64,000 nucleotides of DNA from Paralithodes platypus (taxonomy: Eukaryota; Arthropoda; Malacostraca; Decapoda; Lithodidae): NCBI GenBank assembly GCA_032716605.1, contig CM064480.1, forward strand, positions 45,848,400 through 45,912,399, read 5' to 3'. A model generated the notes under the pieces. It had not been told where the DNA came from. It made no database searches and was given only the letters and a program-made list of their open reading frames with translations. This document shows, piece after piece, positions 11,061 to 21,095 of the stretch (positions within the stretch are counted from its first letter, which is position 1; each line of letters begins with the position of its first letter). The position numbers and the translations under genes were made by a program.

Positions 11061-12282
11061 AGCTGTGATACTGTTTGTAGGTGTTGTGATATAAAATTTC
11101 TCTGTAGTATTCATTACAGGAAATTGTGCTAAAGTACAAAAGTAGTAAAACAACAATTCTTGTTGTAAGTAGTTTTGCCTGTGAAGCAATATAATTTAAA
11201 GAAATCTCCGTAGTTGCAACTGCGACTTTTATTTTTGATGTAAGTACTTCTGCATAAGTACAGGAGTTCGGTACTTCTGCGAAAGTGCAAAAATTCATTT
11301 TATGTTTGGGTATATTTTTAGGAATATATCCACTAGTTTCATGGGGTTTATATGTGCACATGTAGACTTATAAGTTTTTATTTTTCACCACTTACTTTAA
11401 GTGGGGTGCCTTCTTAACCTGACAAGCGCGATATGACAGTAGGTGCTAGGGTAGTTATTTGTGCATTTCTAGCCCTGGATTCTGACAGAATTCGTTATAT
11501 TTACAATATAAACCATTATTTGTTTTCGGTATGCTTTTATTTTACATATATGATGTATATATGAACCTTCAAGAGTGCTAAAATAAGTGGGAAAAGCATT
11601 TGGGTGGTGAAAAACGAAGATATTGGCCACCGGTCATAATCTCAGGCGAGAGAGAGACAGGCAGCCCTCCCCTCGCTGTCTGGGAGTCAACTGAGAAGAG
11701 CGGGGCGGTGTGTGCCGGTGTCTGGGTGTTGCATAACGATCTTTATGCAACCCACTTGTGCTAAATTATCGCGGGCAGAAAAATAACCGATAAATGATGT
11801 AATAAGAGGAAAATAGGTGATAATTGAGGTGGGGAGGGAGGGGGGAATAAGGTGGGGAAGGAGGGGAGGGGGGTGGGTGAGATTTACATGGATGAGTACT
11901 GGAGGGGAATTATCTCACCTAGAGACAAATTCCTTTGTTTTGATAGGCCCTTTTTTTTTATGGAAGGCTTTTTTTATGGTCCTGCTTCCGTGAGGCCTAT
12001 CGCGTTCCCTATAGGAAGCCTTCCGTGAGGCCTATCGCGCTTGCCGGGTTAACTAGCAGATCTGTGTACAGAGTCTCAGAGTTAACCCTTTTTTCAAGCA
12101 GGCTTCTTCGAAGCACGCTCCTGCTTGTACCCCTTTTTGTATAAATTATATATGCTGTATAAAGTTTATACGCAACAATATATTTTTTTTACAAAGTAAG
12201 AATACTATGTGGTTGTTTGATTATCTGCTTTTGCTAGAGTTATGATATGATTACGAATGTCCCACTCCAGTCTTAGATATCA
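11061..12282. other. Non-coding stretch after the DIRS element
   Basis: No coding region is supported. Visible structure: a perfect 20-base direct repeat (CTTCCGTGAGGCCTATCGCG) at about 11,987 and 12,024; a G-rich tract at 11,830-11,875; a weak inverted pair TTTTTCACCAC/GTGGTGAAAAA at about 11,389 and 11,604. Some of this may be the DIRS 3' region, but no terminal repeat confirms it. Confidence 0.5.
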
Positions 12283-12390
12283 GGCATAATCGTCAATGAT
12301 GGAGGGGCCACTAATAAATTATAGGTTTGACTCCTGCAAGGAGATAAAGAAAACCTAATATTTAGTAGTGGCCCCGTAATCATTGACGAC
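12283..12390 (+). repeat. Small hairpin element, copy 1
   Basis: The two halves are inverted copies of each other: TCGTCAATGAT then GGGGCCACTA on the left, TAGTGGCCCC then ATCATTGACGA on the right, around a loop of about 23 bases rich in A and G. A second copy in opposite orientation lies at 12,736-12,813. It looks like a small foldback MITE. No flanking duplication is clear. Confidence 0.7.
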
Positions 12391-12735
12391 TGGGGCCCTC
12401 CCGACCATCCCCTTCCCATTCGTTGATGTATTAAGGATTTTGGTTTACTTGATATGTCAGTGAAGGAAGTATGATGACTGAAGTCAGCGTCTGGTCAAAT
12501 ATCCACACAAGTACATCCACGAGTATATGGGAAGCTTATGAATAGTTATTCTTATTTTCTTTTTATTTATTATTTGTTACGAATTTTTTTCGTAGTGAGA
12601 ACCCAATTTCATAATGACAGAACCATGAGTGAGGTTGCGTGCACTCATGATGAAGGCTCCTCAAATGTTTTATGCTCTGCGCGGTAGATTCAAACTACGG
12701 TAAACGAGCGTTTGAAGAGGAGGCCTTATGTAATA
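12391..12735. other. Spacer between hairpin copies, nothing recognised
   Basis: An A/T-rich stretch with no supported gene. It separates two inverted copies of the hairpin element, so the whole 12,283-12,813 block could form a larger stem. Confidence 0.5.
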
Positions 12736-12813
12736 GGCATAATCGTCAATGATTACGGGGCCACTACTAAATATTAGGTTTTCTTTATCTCCTTGCAGGA
12801 GTCAAACCTATAA
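12736..12813 (-). repeat. Small hairpin element, copy 2 (truncated)
   Basis: Reverse complement of most of the element at 12,283-12,390, with the same TCGTCAATGATTACGGGGCC arm and the same loop. It breaks off after AAACCTATAA, so one arm is incomplete. Confidence 0.7.
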
Positions 12814-12897
12814 TGTATGTACTGTACTACTACATAATGGTGAGACAACCCCCTCCGATACCCCTATATATATCCTAGCATCAAACACTGAGTACCA

Positions 12898-13409
12898 GGG
12901 CGGGTGCCCAACCCCGAAAAGGGTTGAAATAGGGGAGCTATCCCTCCGCCAAAGGCGGCTTTCTAGGGCCTTTCCTAGCTGATGCCGAGAGAATTGGGTT
13001 CTAGTCATGTGGTGATGGGCTGGTCTATCAGAGTGAGAACTGAGCAATCTCTGCCATACCCATAGCTTACTCTGACTGTTCCTTTTACTTATATATTTTC
13101 TAGATCTCAAGTGACGGCGTCTCTTCCGTGGATTGACCTCCCAATCTACCAAGATTGGAAGCCAAAGCGTCACATTTTTCCCTTGCCCCTCAGCTTTCTC
13201 TTCATAATTGCTGAGGGGCACAGGGCCCTGGGTGGGGCTTTGGTTTCCCGGACGTTTCCGCACCCTCCTCAGCTCCCCGCCATGGAGTGGCTTCGGTCAC
13301 CCAGGCTTTATTGTGGTCGGCGGGGAGGGTTCTGTGGGGGCGCTCGGTTATGGCCTTGGCCTTGCTCTTGGGGCTGTTCGGCCAGGCAGCATGGGGAACG
13401 ACAACAACA
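12898..13409 (+). mobile_element. SINE-like element, copy a
   Basis: An 11-base duplication (ACTGAGTACCA) flanks it at 12,887-12,897 and 13,410-13,420. The element begins GGGTGCCCAACC, carries a pyrimidine-rich TATATTTTCTAG acceptor-like site ending at 13,103, then an open frame of about 100 codons, and ends in GGCTGTTCGGCCAGGCAGC plus an ACA/CAA repeat tail. The last 85 or so bases match the 3' end of LINE-F at the right edge of the window. No clear tRNA, 5S or 7SL head was recognised, so SINE is used here to mean a short non-autonomous element with a LINE tail. Confidence 0.8.
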
Positions 13410-13651
13410 ACTGAGTACCATAGGCTCTCCGCCTATGCCCAAGAAAAAGAAAAAAAATCATTCGTTCATCCATACCTGAACATACAGTCAATCAGTGCCT
13501 TTTGTTCCAATGTCTCTCCTTCTCTCCTCCACTCCACTTTCCATGTGTACCTGTGTATCATTCTGTGTCGAAAGAAGGTGTTGGCTATCAACAGCCTCCT
13601 CCCCACACATACGTCCACTAGTGCACTGTCATTCCCATCTACCTCTGACGG

Positions 13652-14174
13652 GTGCCCAACCCCGAAAAGGGTTGAAATAGGGGAGCTATCCCCCCGCCAA
13701 AGGCGGCTTTCTAGGGCTTTTCCTAGCTGATGCTGAGAGGATTGGGTTCTAGTCATGTGGTGATGGGCTGGTCTATCAGAGTGAGAACTGAGCAATCTCT
13801 GCCATACCCATAGCTTACTCTGACTGTTCCTTTTACTTATATATTTTCTAGATCTCAAGTGACGGCGTCTCTAACGTGGATTGACCTCCCAATCTACCAA
13901 GATTGGAAGCCAAAGCGTCACATTTTTCCTTTGCCCCTCAACTTTCTCTTCATAATTGCTGAGGGGCACAGGGCCCTGGGTGGGGCTTTGGTTTCCCCGG
14001 GCGTTTCCGCACCCTCCTCAAGCTCCCCGCCATGGAGTGGCTTCGGTCACCCAGGCTTTATTGTGGTCGGCGGGGAGGGTTCTGTGGGGGCGCTCGGTTA
14101 TGGCCTTGGCCTTGCTCGGGGCCTTGGGGCTGTTCGGCCAGGCAGCTTGGGGAACAACAACAACAACAACAACA
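13652..14174 (+). mobile_element. SINE-like element, copy b
   Basis: Same family and orientation as copy a, flanked by ACCTCTGACGG at 13,641-13,651 and 14,175-14,185. The whole length is conserved, including the acceptor-like TATATTTTCTAG (ends 13,851), the downstream open frame and the CAA tail. It interrupts the D' endonuclease. Confidence 0.82.
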
Positions 14175-14462
14175 ACCTCTGACGGTACACTCTCCTACCA
14201 CCCCATCTATTTTGATATCACCCACCTTCCCATTCATATCACCAATCAGAAATATTTGTTCACTCTTACCAAACTTATCCAGGCACGCCTCAACACTTAC
14301 CCAAAACGCCTCTTTCTGCTTTATCTCATGTAGGCACATACACACACACAATCACCCATGTTTATATTCCCACTTTCATTCTCACACACACACAATCCTT
14401 GCACCAACAGAATCATACTCCCTTACACGCTCCTTCCACTTGTTACTTAAAAAAAACACACA

Positions 14463-14832
14463 CAGCATCATAAAGCAAGGGTGCGTGATGTCCCCATGGT
14501 TGTTCAGTATATACAGTATATGGATGGAGTCATAAAGAAAATACAAGCAAGAGGAGTGGGAGTTGGTGTACCCCTGATTAGGGTAGGGAGTGAGTGGAAG
14601 TTGCCTGTACAACAGTTTGACGATGATACAGTTCTGATGGGCGATAATGAGTGGGAGTTGCAGGGTCTTATCTCAAGGCGTTCCTTTTCACACTCACCAG
14701 CACATCCACATCCACACCACAATGCTCTGTCTATACTTCCTGATTCGTCTGTCTATCTCTCCATTTAACTTCACACAAACTTCTCAAGTAGCTCATTACT
14801 ACCCCTCTCACTATTGATTTATGTCTCTCCAA
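14463..14832. pseudogene. Rearranged LINE-D' RT pieces, opposite orientations
   Basis: From 14,463 to about 14,680 the plus strand reads as a LINE-D-like RT piece (KQGCVMSPWLF, then a DDDTVLMGDNEWELQG catalytic region with Ala replaced by Asp). From about 14,681 to 14,832 the sequence is the reverse orientation of the LINE-D C-terminal region (compare 39,180-39,350). The switch in strand inside one family points to an inversion during insertion or later rearrangement. Confidence 0.65.
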
Positions 14833-15130
14833 CAAGTGAGGAAAGGATATGTTGAGTATTTTATTCTTTGCTGAATGTAAGAGAAGGAAGGGAGGCAGTG
14901 ATTAAAGCAGTGGATGATGCAGATAGGTTACCCAGGTGGCAGGGAATGAATGAAAGGATTGTCTCACTGCTTCCTTCACCTCATTCTTCCTAATCCTTTC
15001 ATTAATTCCCTGCCACCTGGGTAGCCTGGGTAGCCTATCTGCATCAGCCAATGCTTCAATCACTGCCTCCCTACCATCTCTTAACATTCAGCAAAGATTA
15101 AAAATACTCAACATATCTTTTCCTCACTTG
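14833..15130. repeat. Foldback: two 130-base inverted arms
   Basis: The arm at 14,833-14,960 (starting CAAGTGAGGAAA, ending GAATGAATGAAAGGATT) is repeated in reverse complement at about 14,991-15,130, with a loop of about 30 bases. The arms differ at a modest number of positions. Transcribed, this would make a long hairpin. Confidence 0.85.
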
Positions 15131-15141
15131 CTGGCAGCGCG

Positions 15142-16750
15142 GTGCGCACTCCTAGGATCCTTTGGAAACAATTCCAGGGACAACATGTCATGCGTTACTC
15201 CCATGGGCTATGGAAAGGAATATGGTCAGACATGTTCATCGAAACTACCTTTATGCGGTATGGTAAAGGCCCGGGTGGACTGATTGGGATCACACTGAAA
15301 CCAGCCACTGTGACGAGATGGGCACTGAGCCTACATATCTGCAGCACACTGCTTGTCGCTGATGACAGAACAGGAAGGTTAGGATGCTGTGACGAGTCAC
15401 AAAGAAGAGAATCCAGGCAGAATAGCCAAAGATGCCGAGGACAGATGTAAAATCCAAACCAAGTTGAGTGCTTTGATTGATCCACTGAAACCTAAAAGCC
15501 ATACTGATTGTCTTGTCAATATCGTGACAGGACGGATCGCCTCCGATAAAGTGAATGTAGCAGAATCACTTGTCATTGGCAACAAACAGATGCAGGAATT
15601 TGAATCTACTCGGCCAGAATGGTTCCACAACGTTATTCCAAAAAAAGTTGTTACGATGGCAGTGAGCAAGAAGCACATAAATGTGGATGGTTTGCCTGTC
15701 TATGACACTGAGCTCATATACACAAGGGTGATGTGCGTACAACAGCCCAGGGAAATAGACGTGAAGGATGTACTGTCGTACGAACTGTCACCAGTCCCTT
15801 CCTCAATGTTTGAAAATAATGGTGACATGAGGATCACAACAACAAAATCCACACTCAAGAAAAAACTACAAGTTGAACGATCGAGTAGACTAGTATGTAG
15901 TCCACAGGTAACAATCATTGATGGTTGTGCACTACTATGGGTTGTACAGTGGCCAGCCAGCGGAACAGTATAAGACTTTGCCAAGAACTTCTCCAAGAAC
16001 ATTATCAACCGACTGCTGATAACTGAAGTCCATCTGATTTTTGACCCGTATTAAGATGAAAGTGTAAAAAACGTGGCAAGGCTAAGCCGTGCTGGCAAGG
16101 ATGCAAGTAGGCGACACCAGCTTTCACGGCTGTGACACGGTTTCATATAATATGTGGGGCATAGGTAAAGCAACAGCGCTGAAGCAGATGCGACTCGGTC
16201 ATCTGTCAGTCTTGGAGATTCTGAAGCAGAGATGGATGAATTTTTTTCCGAGGCCAGAAGGTTTATTGGTGCTTGTTATGGATCCAAACAGACAAGCAAT
16301 ATGTCAGCCATTCGTTATGATGTATGGTCCTCCAAGATGTCAAACAAGAAGATTACAGCTGCACCTAAAGTGAAGACGCTTCCTCCCACAACTGAGTCAT
16401 TCCTTCAGAATGTACACCGTACACATTACCAGACATTTATCTGGAAGTCTGCTTTGTCCCCTGACCCACCCAGTCTGGATCCTGTTCGGTATGGCTGGTG
16501 GAAGGATGAATTTGGTCAGGGGTTGGTTCCAGTGACAGTGGCAGACAAGGTGCCACCTGTTCCTATTGAAGTTCTGCAAATCATCAAATGTGGATGTTCG
16601 TCAAACACGCCATGCTCAACAGCCAGATGTGGATGTGTTGTGGCCCAACTCACCTGCTCCATGTTCTGTAGCTGCAACGGGAGTGACGGCTGCTACAATG
16701 AGCGAACAAAAACCGGCAACTCCCACTCTGATGACGAGCTAGATGACTAG
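15142..16750 (+). pseudogene. Decayed PIN/XPG-like nuclease family member with C-terminal Cys cluster
   Basis: Reading across frameshifts gives four conserved-looking parts: an N-terminal segment (WSDMFIETTFMRYGKGPGG, ALSLHIC); a middle segment to about 15,973 with TSHKEE, IDPL and VTIIDGCALLWVVQWP; a short HGCDTVS-GIGKATALK motif at about 16,126-16,185; and a C-terminal part (FIGACYG, RYDVW, LPPTTESFLQNVHR, DPVRYGW) closing with a cysteine cluster from KCGCSS to CNGSDGCYN. The GCDxxxxxxGIGxxxAL motif resembles the helix-hairpin-helix of XPG/FEN-type nucleases. I recall such proteins as multicopy and uncharacterised in invertebrates. Between SRRHQ and HGCDT the region expected to carry the acidic core is missing. 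Stops follow SGTV and the VHLIFDPY segment. Function unknown. Confidence 0.6.
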
Positions 16751-17126
16751 TCCGATGACACGTAACCAAAAGACCAAGATCCAAAGACTTGAAGGTAAAG
16801 TTCAGATGATCAAAATTCAATGTACATTTTGTTTCACTCAAATTTATGTTTCACCTATTATTACAGTGATACCATAAAATATTCTTAATATATGGCAAAG
16901 GCAAGCTTAATGACTATCTGTTGTTATTTCCTTTCAGCTATCGCATATTTCAATTTTGTATCAAATATTACTTTGTTTATGTGTTGAAAAATGTATATTG
17001 TGTTCGAAAGAAGGGTACTGTATATTGGTTCGAAGATTAATGAAAACATTACAATATGATATAGTATAGGTCAAATAAATGTGTTGTGTGCACAGTACTT
17101 GTGTGTGTTCAATATTGGAGGATTTA
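16751..17126. other. A/T-rich 3' flank with a possible poly(A) signal
   Basis: No coding sequence. AATAAA occurs at 17,074-17,079 in the sense of the upstream nuclease-like gene, a plausible but unproven polyadenylation signal. Confidence 0.35.
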
Positions 17127-17605
17127 ACACATAACGAGCGGCCTATGCGGTTTATTTATATGTACCGCCCAGCGGGGTGTTTTTAGCCAAAATAGGGCTG
17201 TTTACGTGATCATTTTCATGCCTAAATAAGATCCAGAACGTAAAACAAGTATCTATCCCTGAAAGGGCATGAACAGAGCTTTCGAATGACACCATAACGA
17301 TCCTTGTATGATGGATAGTTTTCTTGCAATAACCGTGCAACGCGAGTGCAAAAAGCATGTAATTCGGTACTTTCCCCATATAATTGAGTATGTAGCGAGT
17401 GAGAGGGAGGAGGGAGCTGAGATTCGTGTCAGTAGGTTCGCCGCGGTGGTCTGGAGCAGTCATACGCTCGCTAGTCTCCTGCCACCACTTGTCTCTCTCT
17501 CTCAGCAACATTACGTGCTGAAATTGCCACTCGACCTATGTCGAGCGCCGCCAGTTAGTCCAGCTTTTTTTAACTCGACTTAAGTGGTGAGCCGCTAAAG
17601 AAGGG
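17127..17605. mobile_element. Possible TTAA-flanked MITE
   Basis: TTAA lies at 17,123-17,126 and 17,606-17,609, and the ends show partly matching inverted sequence (AGCGGC about ten bases inside each). The match is weaker than in the other TTAA elements and no rejoined host frame is available as proof. Confidence 0.3.
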
Positions 17606-17847
17606 TTAATACTGTCCGAAAAGTAGGCATAATTTTATTAAAGATTCATTTGTTTAAATGTGTATAAAAACTTTTCCCCAAGGGTGCGACTTAGGCACCC
17701 TCTTGATTTATCATCAGTAGATATCAATCGCCTAGAAACAACATTGTATATACCAAAAAACATACCTCAGCCCAAAATCATACTTTTGCCACTGGACTAA
17801 TAGGTTAACACCCTGTCCGGACCCAGTAACAGATAATTCTGGCCCAC
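17606..17847. other. Intron sequence after the SLC25A46 exon
   Basis: Lies just downstream, on the minus strand, of the donor site at 17,846-17,847. No further exon is recognised to the left edge of the window, so the rest of the gene must lie beyond position 1 or be unrecognisable. Confidence 0.5.
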
Positions 17848-17984
17848 CTGTTTTTGCTGGTCGAGCCTGTGGTGTCGCCTGAGGAACTGGGAGGTGATGG
17901 TGGAGGCAGCATTACCAATGATGTACTGCAGCACACCGTGGCTCACTGTCGGTACCACCAGCACCCATACTGGCAACATGCGAC
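17848..17984 (-). CDS. SLC25A46: SLC25A46 exon (downstream of the two)
   Basis: The 137-base exon has an acceptor (TTCTTAG before 17,984) and a donor (CAG|GTGGGC at 17,848|17,847). It encodes RMLPVWVLVVPTVSHGVLQYII followed by a basic, Gln-rich end. Human SLC25A46 has RLLP, then PTVxHGVLxYII, at the same place (recalled sequence). It begins with two bases that complete the Gly codon left by the exon at 62,260, and it ends in phase 0. The product is an outer-mitochondrial-membrane SLC25-family protein that acts in mitochondrial fission, cristae shape and lipid exchange rather than as a proven transporter. This segment is part of a membrane helix and the following loop. It is intact, with no stop or indel. 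Partial copies lie near 31.7 kb and 59.6 kb. Confidence 0.82.
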
Positions 17985-18204
17985 CTAAGAACCATCATAT
18001 AGATTTACAGTAGCGTTACAGGTATGCTATAAGCACCTAACTATACTGCAAACATTAACATATAATGCACTAGCATCGATACAACCTGATAATATTATGT
18101 TCTGGGTATACTGTACTGTACATATCAACATATAATACATACATGTATGTATGTATTTACTCAGGCCCATTCCCCACTTTTTCTTTTTTTTTAGTGGGGC
18201 GGGG
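17985..18204. other. Intron flank duplicated at 59.6-59.8 kb
   Basis: About 150 bases upstream of the exon (ACTATACTG, ACCTGATAATATTATG) reappear next to the partial exon copy at 59,563-59,790, so exon and intron were duplicated together as DNA. Confidence 0.6.
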
Positions 18205-18745
18205 CCCGACTTAGGTGAGACTTTTTCTGTTGCACTAGACATATCGAAGGCCTTCGATAGTCTGGCACAAATCTTTAATTTCCAAACTGCCCTCCTTTCG
18301 TATCATTAACTCCCATCCACACACCAATTCTCTGCAATCTCTCTCTCTTCGCCGCAATGTTGCATCTCTCTCACTATTCTATCGCAACTACAATAATCAG
18401 TGTTCCTCGGAGCTTTCCCAGTGTATACCACCTCCTCTACGTAGGGTACGTAGTACCCGCCTTGCAACACAATCCCACCCCTACTCTGTGCAAGTCTCCA
18501 ACCCAAGAGTGAAATGCTATTCTGACTTTCTTCTATTCAACTGCTGAGCACTGGAACTCTCTCCCAGAATCAGTCTCTCCCTCTTCTTATGACTAAATTG
18601 CTTCAAACTCCGTATGTCCAGGCATTTTAGCTCAAACGTCCCTTGATTTCGGCCGTCACTCTTTGAAACCTGGGGGAGGCACTCGCTGCAGGCAGTTATG
18701 CCTTTTGTCTCCCTCATTCACATAGGAAAAAAAAAAAAAAAAATT
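18205..18745 (+). mobile_element. LINE-H, Jockey-like, internally deleted 3' part with poly(A)
   Basis: An RT block VALDISKAFDS (about 18,214-18,262) is followed by a C-terminal region (RNYNNQCSSEL, PPPLRRVRSTRLA, HPYSVQVSNPRV, EHWNSLPESV) and a poly(A) tail at 18,725-18,743. The RT palm with its YADD motif is missing, so an internal deletion has joined the two parts. The poly(A) tail and the C-terminal pattern fit Jockey-like LINEs. A second 3' fragment lies at 60,235-60,470. Confidence 0.7.
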
Positions 18746-18983
18746 AATACATAAATAAATTTAATGACCGAGTGCTCCACACAAAGTGCGGCTCCAGTCT
18801 CACATCCTAACAGCGGCGCTCCAGGCAGCCCTGTTCAGAGCTGCCTTACTGGTCAGGATTTTTTAATTCAAGATCAGATCCTATGTCTTTCTTTTTCTAC
18901 TGCTTGATGATCTTCGTTCATATGGTCATCATCATGCTTCCAGAGGAAGCACCCCAGAAGGGATGGCAGAAACAGCCTCCAGG
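18746..18983. other. Unrecognised intron sequence
   Basis: No supported gene or repeat. It ends in the target site ACAGCCTCCAGG of the SINE copy that follows. Confidence 0.4.
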
Positions 18984-19302
18984 AAACCAAAGCCCCACCC
19001 AAGGCCCTGTGCCCCTCATCAATTATCAAGGGAAAGTTGAGGGGCAAAGGAAAAATGTGACGATTTGGCTCCCAATCTGTCAACCTCTAGGCTGGCAGTA
19101 GGGAGGTCAATCCACGGAAGAGACGCAGTCACTTGAGATCTAGAAAATATATAAGTAAAAGAAACAGTCAGAGTAAGCTATGGGTATGGCAGAGATTGCT
19201 CAGCTCTCACTCTGATAGACCAGGCGCTCGTTTATGGCCTTGGCCTTGCTCAGGACCTGGGGGCTGTTCGGCCAGACAGCCTGGGGAACATCAACAACAA
19301 CA
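18984..19302. mobile_element. SINE-like element, copy c, with 5' inversion
   Basis: A 12-base duplication (ACAGCCTCCAGG) flanks it at 18,972-18,983 and 19,303-19,314. From 18,984 to about 19,223 the SINE middle is in reverse orientation; from there to 19,302 the SINE 3' end is forward and ends in the CAA tail. One duplication around an inverted 5' part plus forward 3' part is the pattern left by twin priming during LINE-mediated insertion. Confidence 0.82.
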
Positions 19303-19632
19303 ACAGCCTCCAGGCTTCCAGATAGAGGTATGATGTACTGTACAGTACATGATAATGCCCTTATGCTTCTTAAATCGTATGTGTCAGGTAGATCACAGTG
19401 TGTGACGATAAGTTGTGCTGTCTCAGACTCAGGAGTCCCTCAGGGATCCGCTCTCCCGATTCATCATCATCTAAACTACCAACTTCTTGTTCCTGTTTGA
19501 TGCACATAATGTTGCCTATCACTTTTATGCTGATGATAAACAGCTCTACGTTAAGATAACAAATGCAGCCGAGACAAAGAGAAAAATTGAGTCCATGATG
19601 TCAAACAAAGATTTGGATGGCAAATAAGAAAA

Positions 19633-19800
19633 CCCGGGCGTTTCCGCACCCTCCTCAGCTCCCCGCCATGGAGTGGCTTCGGTCACCCAGGCTTTATTGT
19701 AGTCGGCGGGGAGGGTTCTGTGGGGGCACTCGGTTATGGCCTTGGAATTGCTCGGGGCCTTGGGGCTGTTCGGCCAGGCAGCTTGGGGAACAACAACAAC
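19633..19800 (+). mobile_element. SINE-like element, copy d (3' end only)
   Basis: Only the last 168 bases of the SINE are present, from CCCGGGCGTTTCCGC to the CAA tail. It interrupts LINE-B' between the SNKDLDGK and LKINDGKP segments. No clear target duplication. Confidence 0.8.
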
Positions 19801-21095
19801 TTAAGATAAATGATGGAAAACCAAGACAATCATCATTTGGGGTAATAGAAGAGGAGACAATGCAGAGAACATCCTGACCCTCGATATGGGCGACTCACAG
19901 CTGCATCCAGTGAGTTCCGTTCGAAACTTGAGAGTATACTTTAATTCAAAGCTAGATTATAGAGCACATCAATAGGATTGTTAGAAGCTTTAATCTGTAC
20001 ATCAGAAACCTATACTTGATTAGACAATATATAAATAGACGTTTTCTCTTGACATTAGTTCATTCAATCATCATACCTTGTCTTGATTATTGTAATACCT
20101 TACTAACTGGTCTCCCAAATTGTCACTTAAAGAAGGTTCAATCAGTTTTAAACAAGGCTGCAAGACTGATTTTTGGCCTTCAACCAAGAACCCCCATGAC
20201 CTCTTAACACATTGAGTTGCACTGGCTGCCAGTTAAAGCTAGAATAGAATTTAAGCTGTCTTATGACTTTCAAAGTCCTTAAGTTTGGAAAATCAAAGTC
20301 TATCTATCTATTGCCTGACGCCGTGATCCCCGAAGGGGTGGCACGAACGAACCGCCCCCATGCACCTCTGTCCCCCGTCAATCGACGCCCCTCCCCCCAA
20401 CCAGCACCGCCTTCGTTCATATACTTCCTCACTCCATCCTTCCACCTCTCCCTCTCTGTCCCTCCACCTCGCTCTCATACACCCTCTTAGTCATTCTCTC
20501 ACTTTCCATATGTTCCATATGGCCGAACCATCTCAGGTTGTTCCTTTTCACACTTTCCAGCACATCTACCTCCACACCACACCTCCTTCTTACTTCCTCA
20601 TTAGTCTGTCTATCCCTCCATGTAACTCCGCACGCACTTCTTAACTAATTCATTTCCACTGCTCTCACTCTTGGTCTGAGTCTCTCAACCAACGTCCATG
20701 CTTCGCTTCCGTAAGTCAGTGTCGGGATTACTACACTGTCATGCAAGGACTTCTTCACTTCCATACTGACCACCCTATTTCTTGTTACTGCTTTCAGCGT
20801 TCCTACAACCCTCTTCCCCTGTTGTACCCTCTCCCGCACTTCTTCATCCATAGTCCCATCTTTACTCAACACACTGCCGAGATACTTAAAAGAGTTGACG
20901 ATCTCCATAGCCTGACCGTTCAGCTTCACCTCACACTCTGTGACTTCACCCCTTTCGAAGACAATAACCTTGCTCTTCCCCGCATTTACCTTCAAATTCC
21001 ATTTTTCGCACACTGACTGTTCCAAACTCATTTACCAGACCCTGCAACTCCCATTCATTATCACTCATCAGAACTGTATCATCCGCAAACAGCAG

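Larger units (their letters stand above)
12829..14460 (-). pseudogene. Divergent LINE-D-like endonuclease (D'), split by two SINEs
   Basis: Read on the minus strand from 14,460, the pieces form an endonuclease of the RTE type: VGNINMGD, the FLIGDMNGKVGD catalytic block (about 14,235-14,270), then after SINE copy b the RRLLIANTFFRH and HRYTW blocks, then after SINE copy a the YIGVSEG segment near the SDH motif. Order and spacing agree with the same domain in LINE-D copy 3 (48,072-48,371). Identity to LINE-D is clearly lower than among the LINE-D copies, so this is a related older family. Stops and indels make it non-functional. Confidence 0.75.

Noticed and set aside
11381..11613. Small MITE with TTTTTCACCAC inverted ends
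   Set aside because: Eleven matching bases in A/T-rich DNA with no flanking duplication are too weak.
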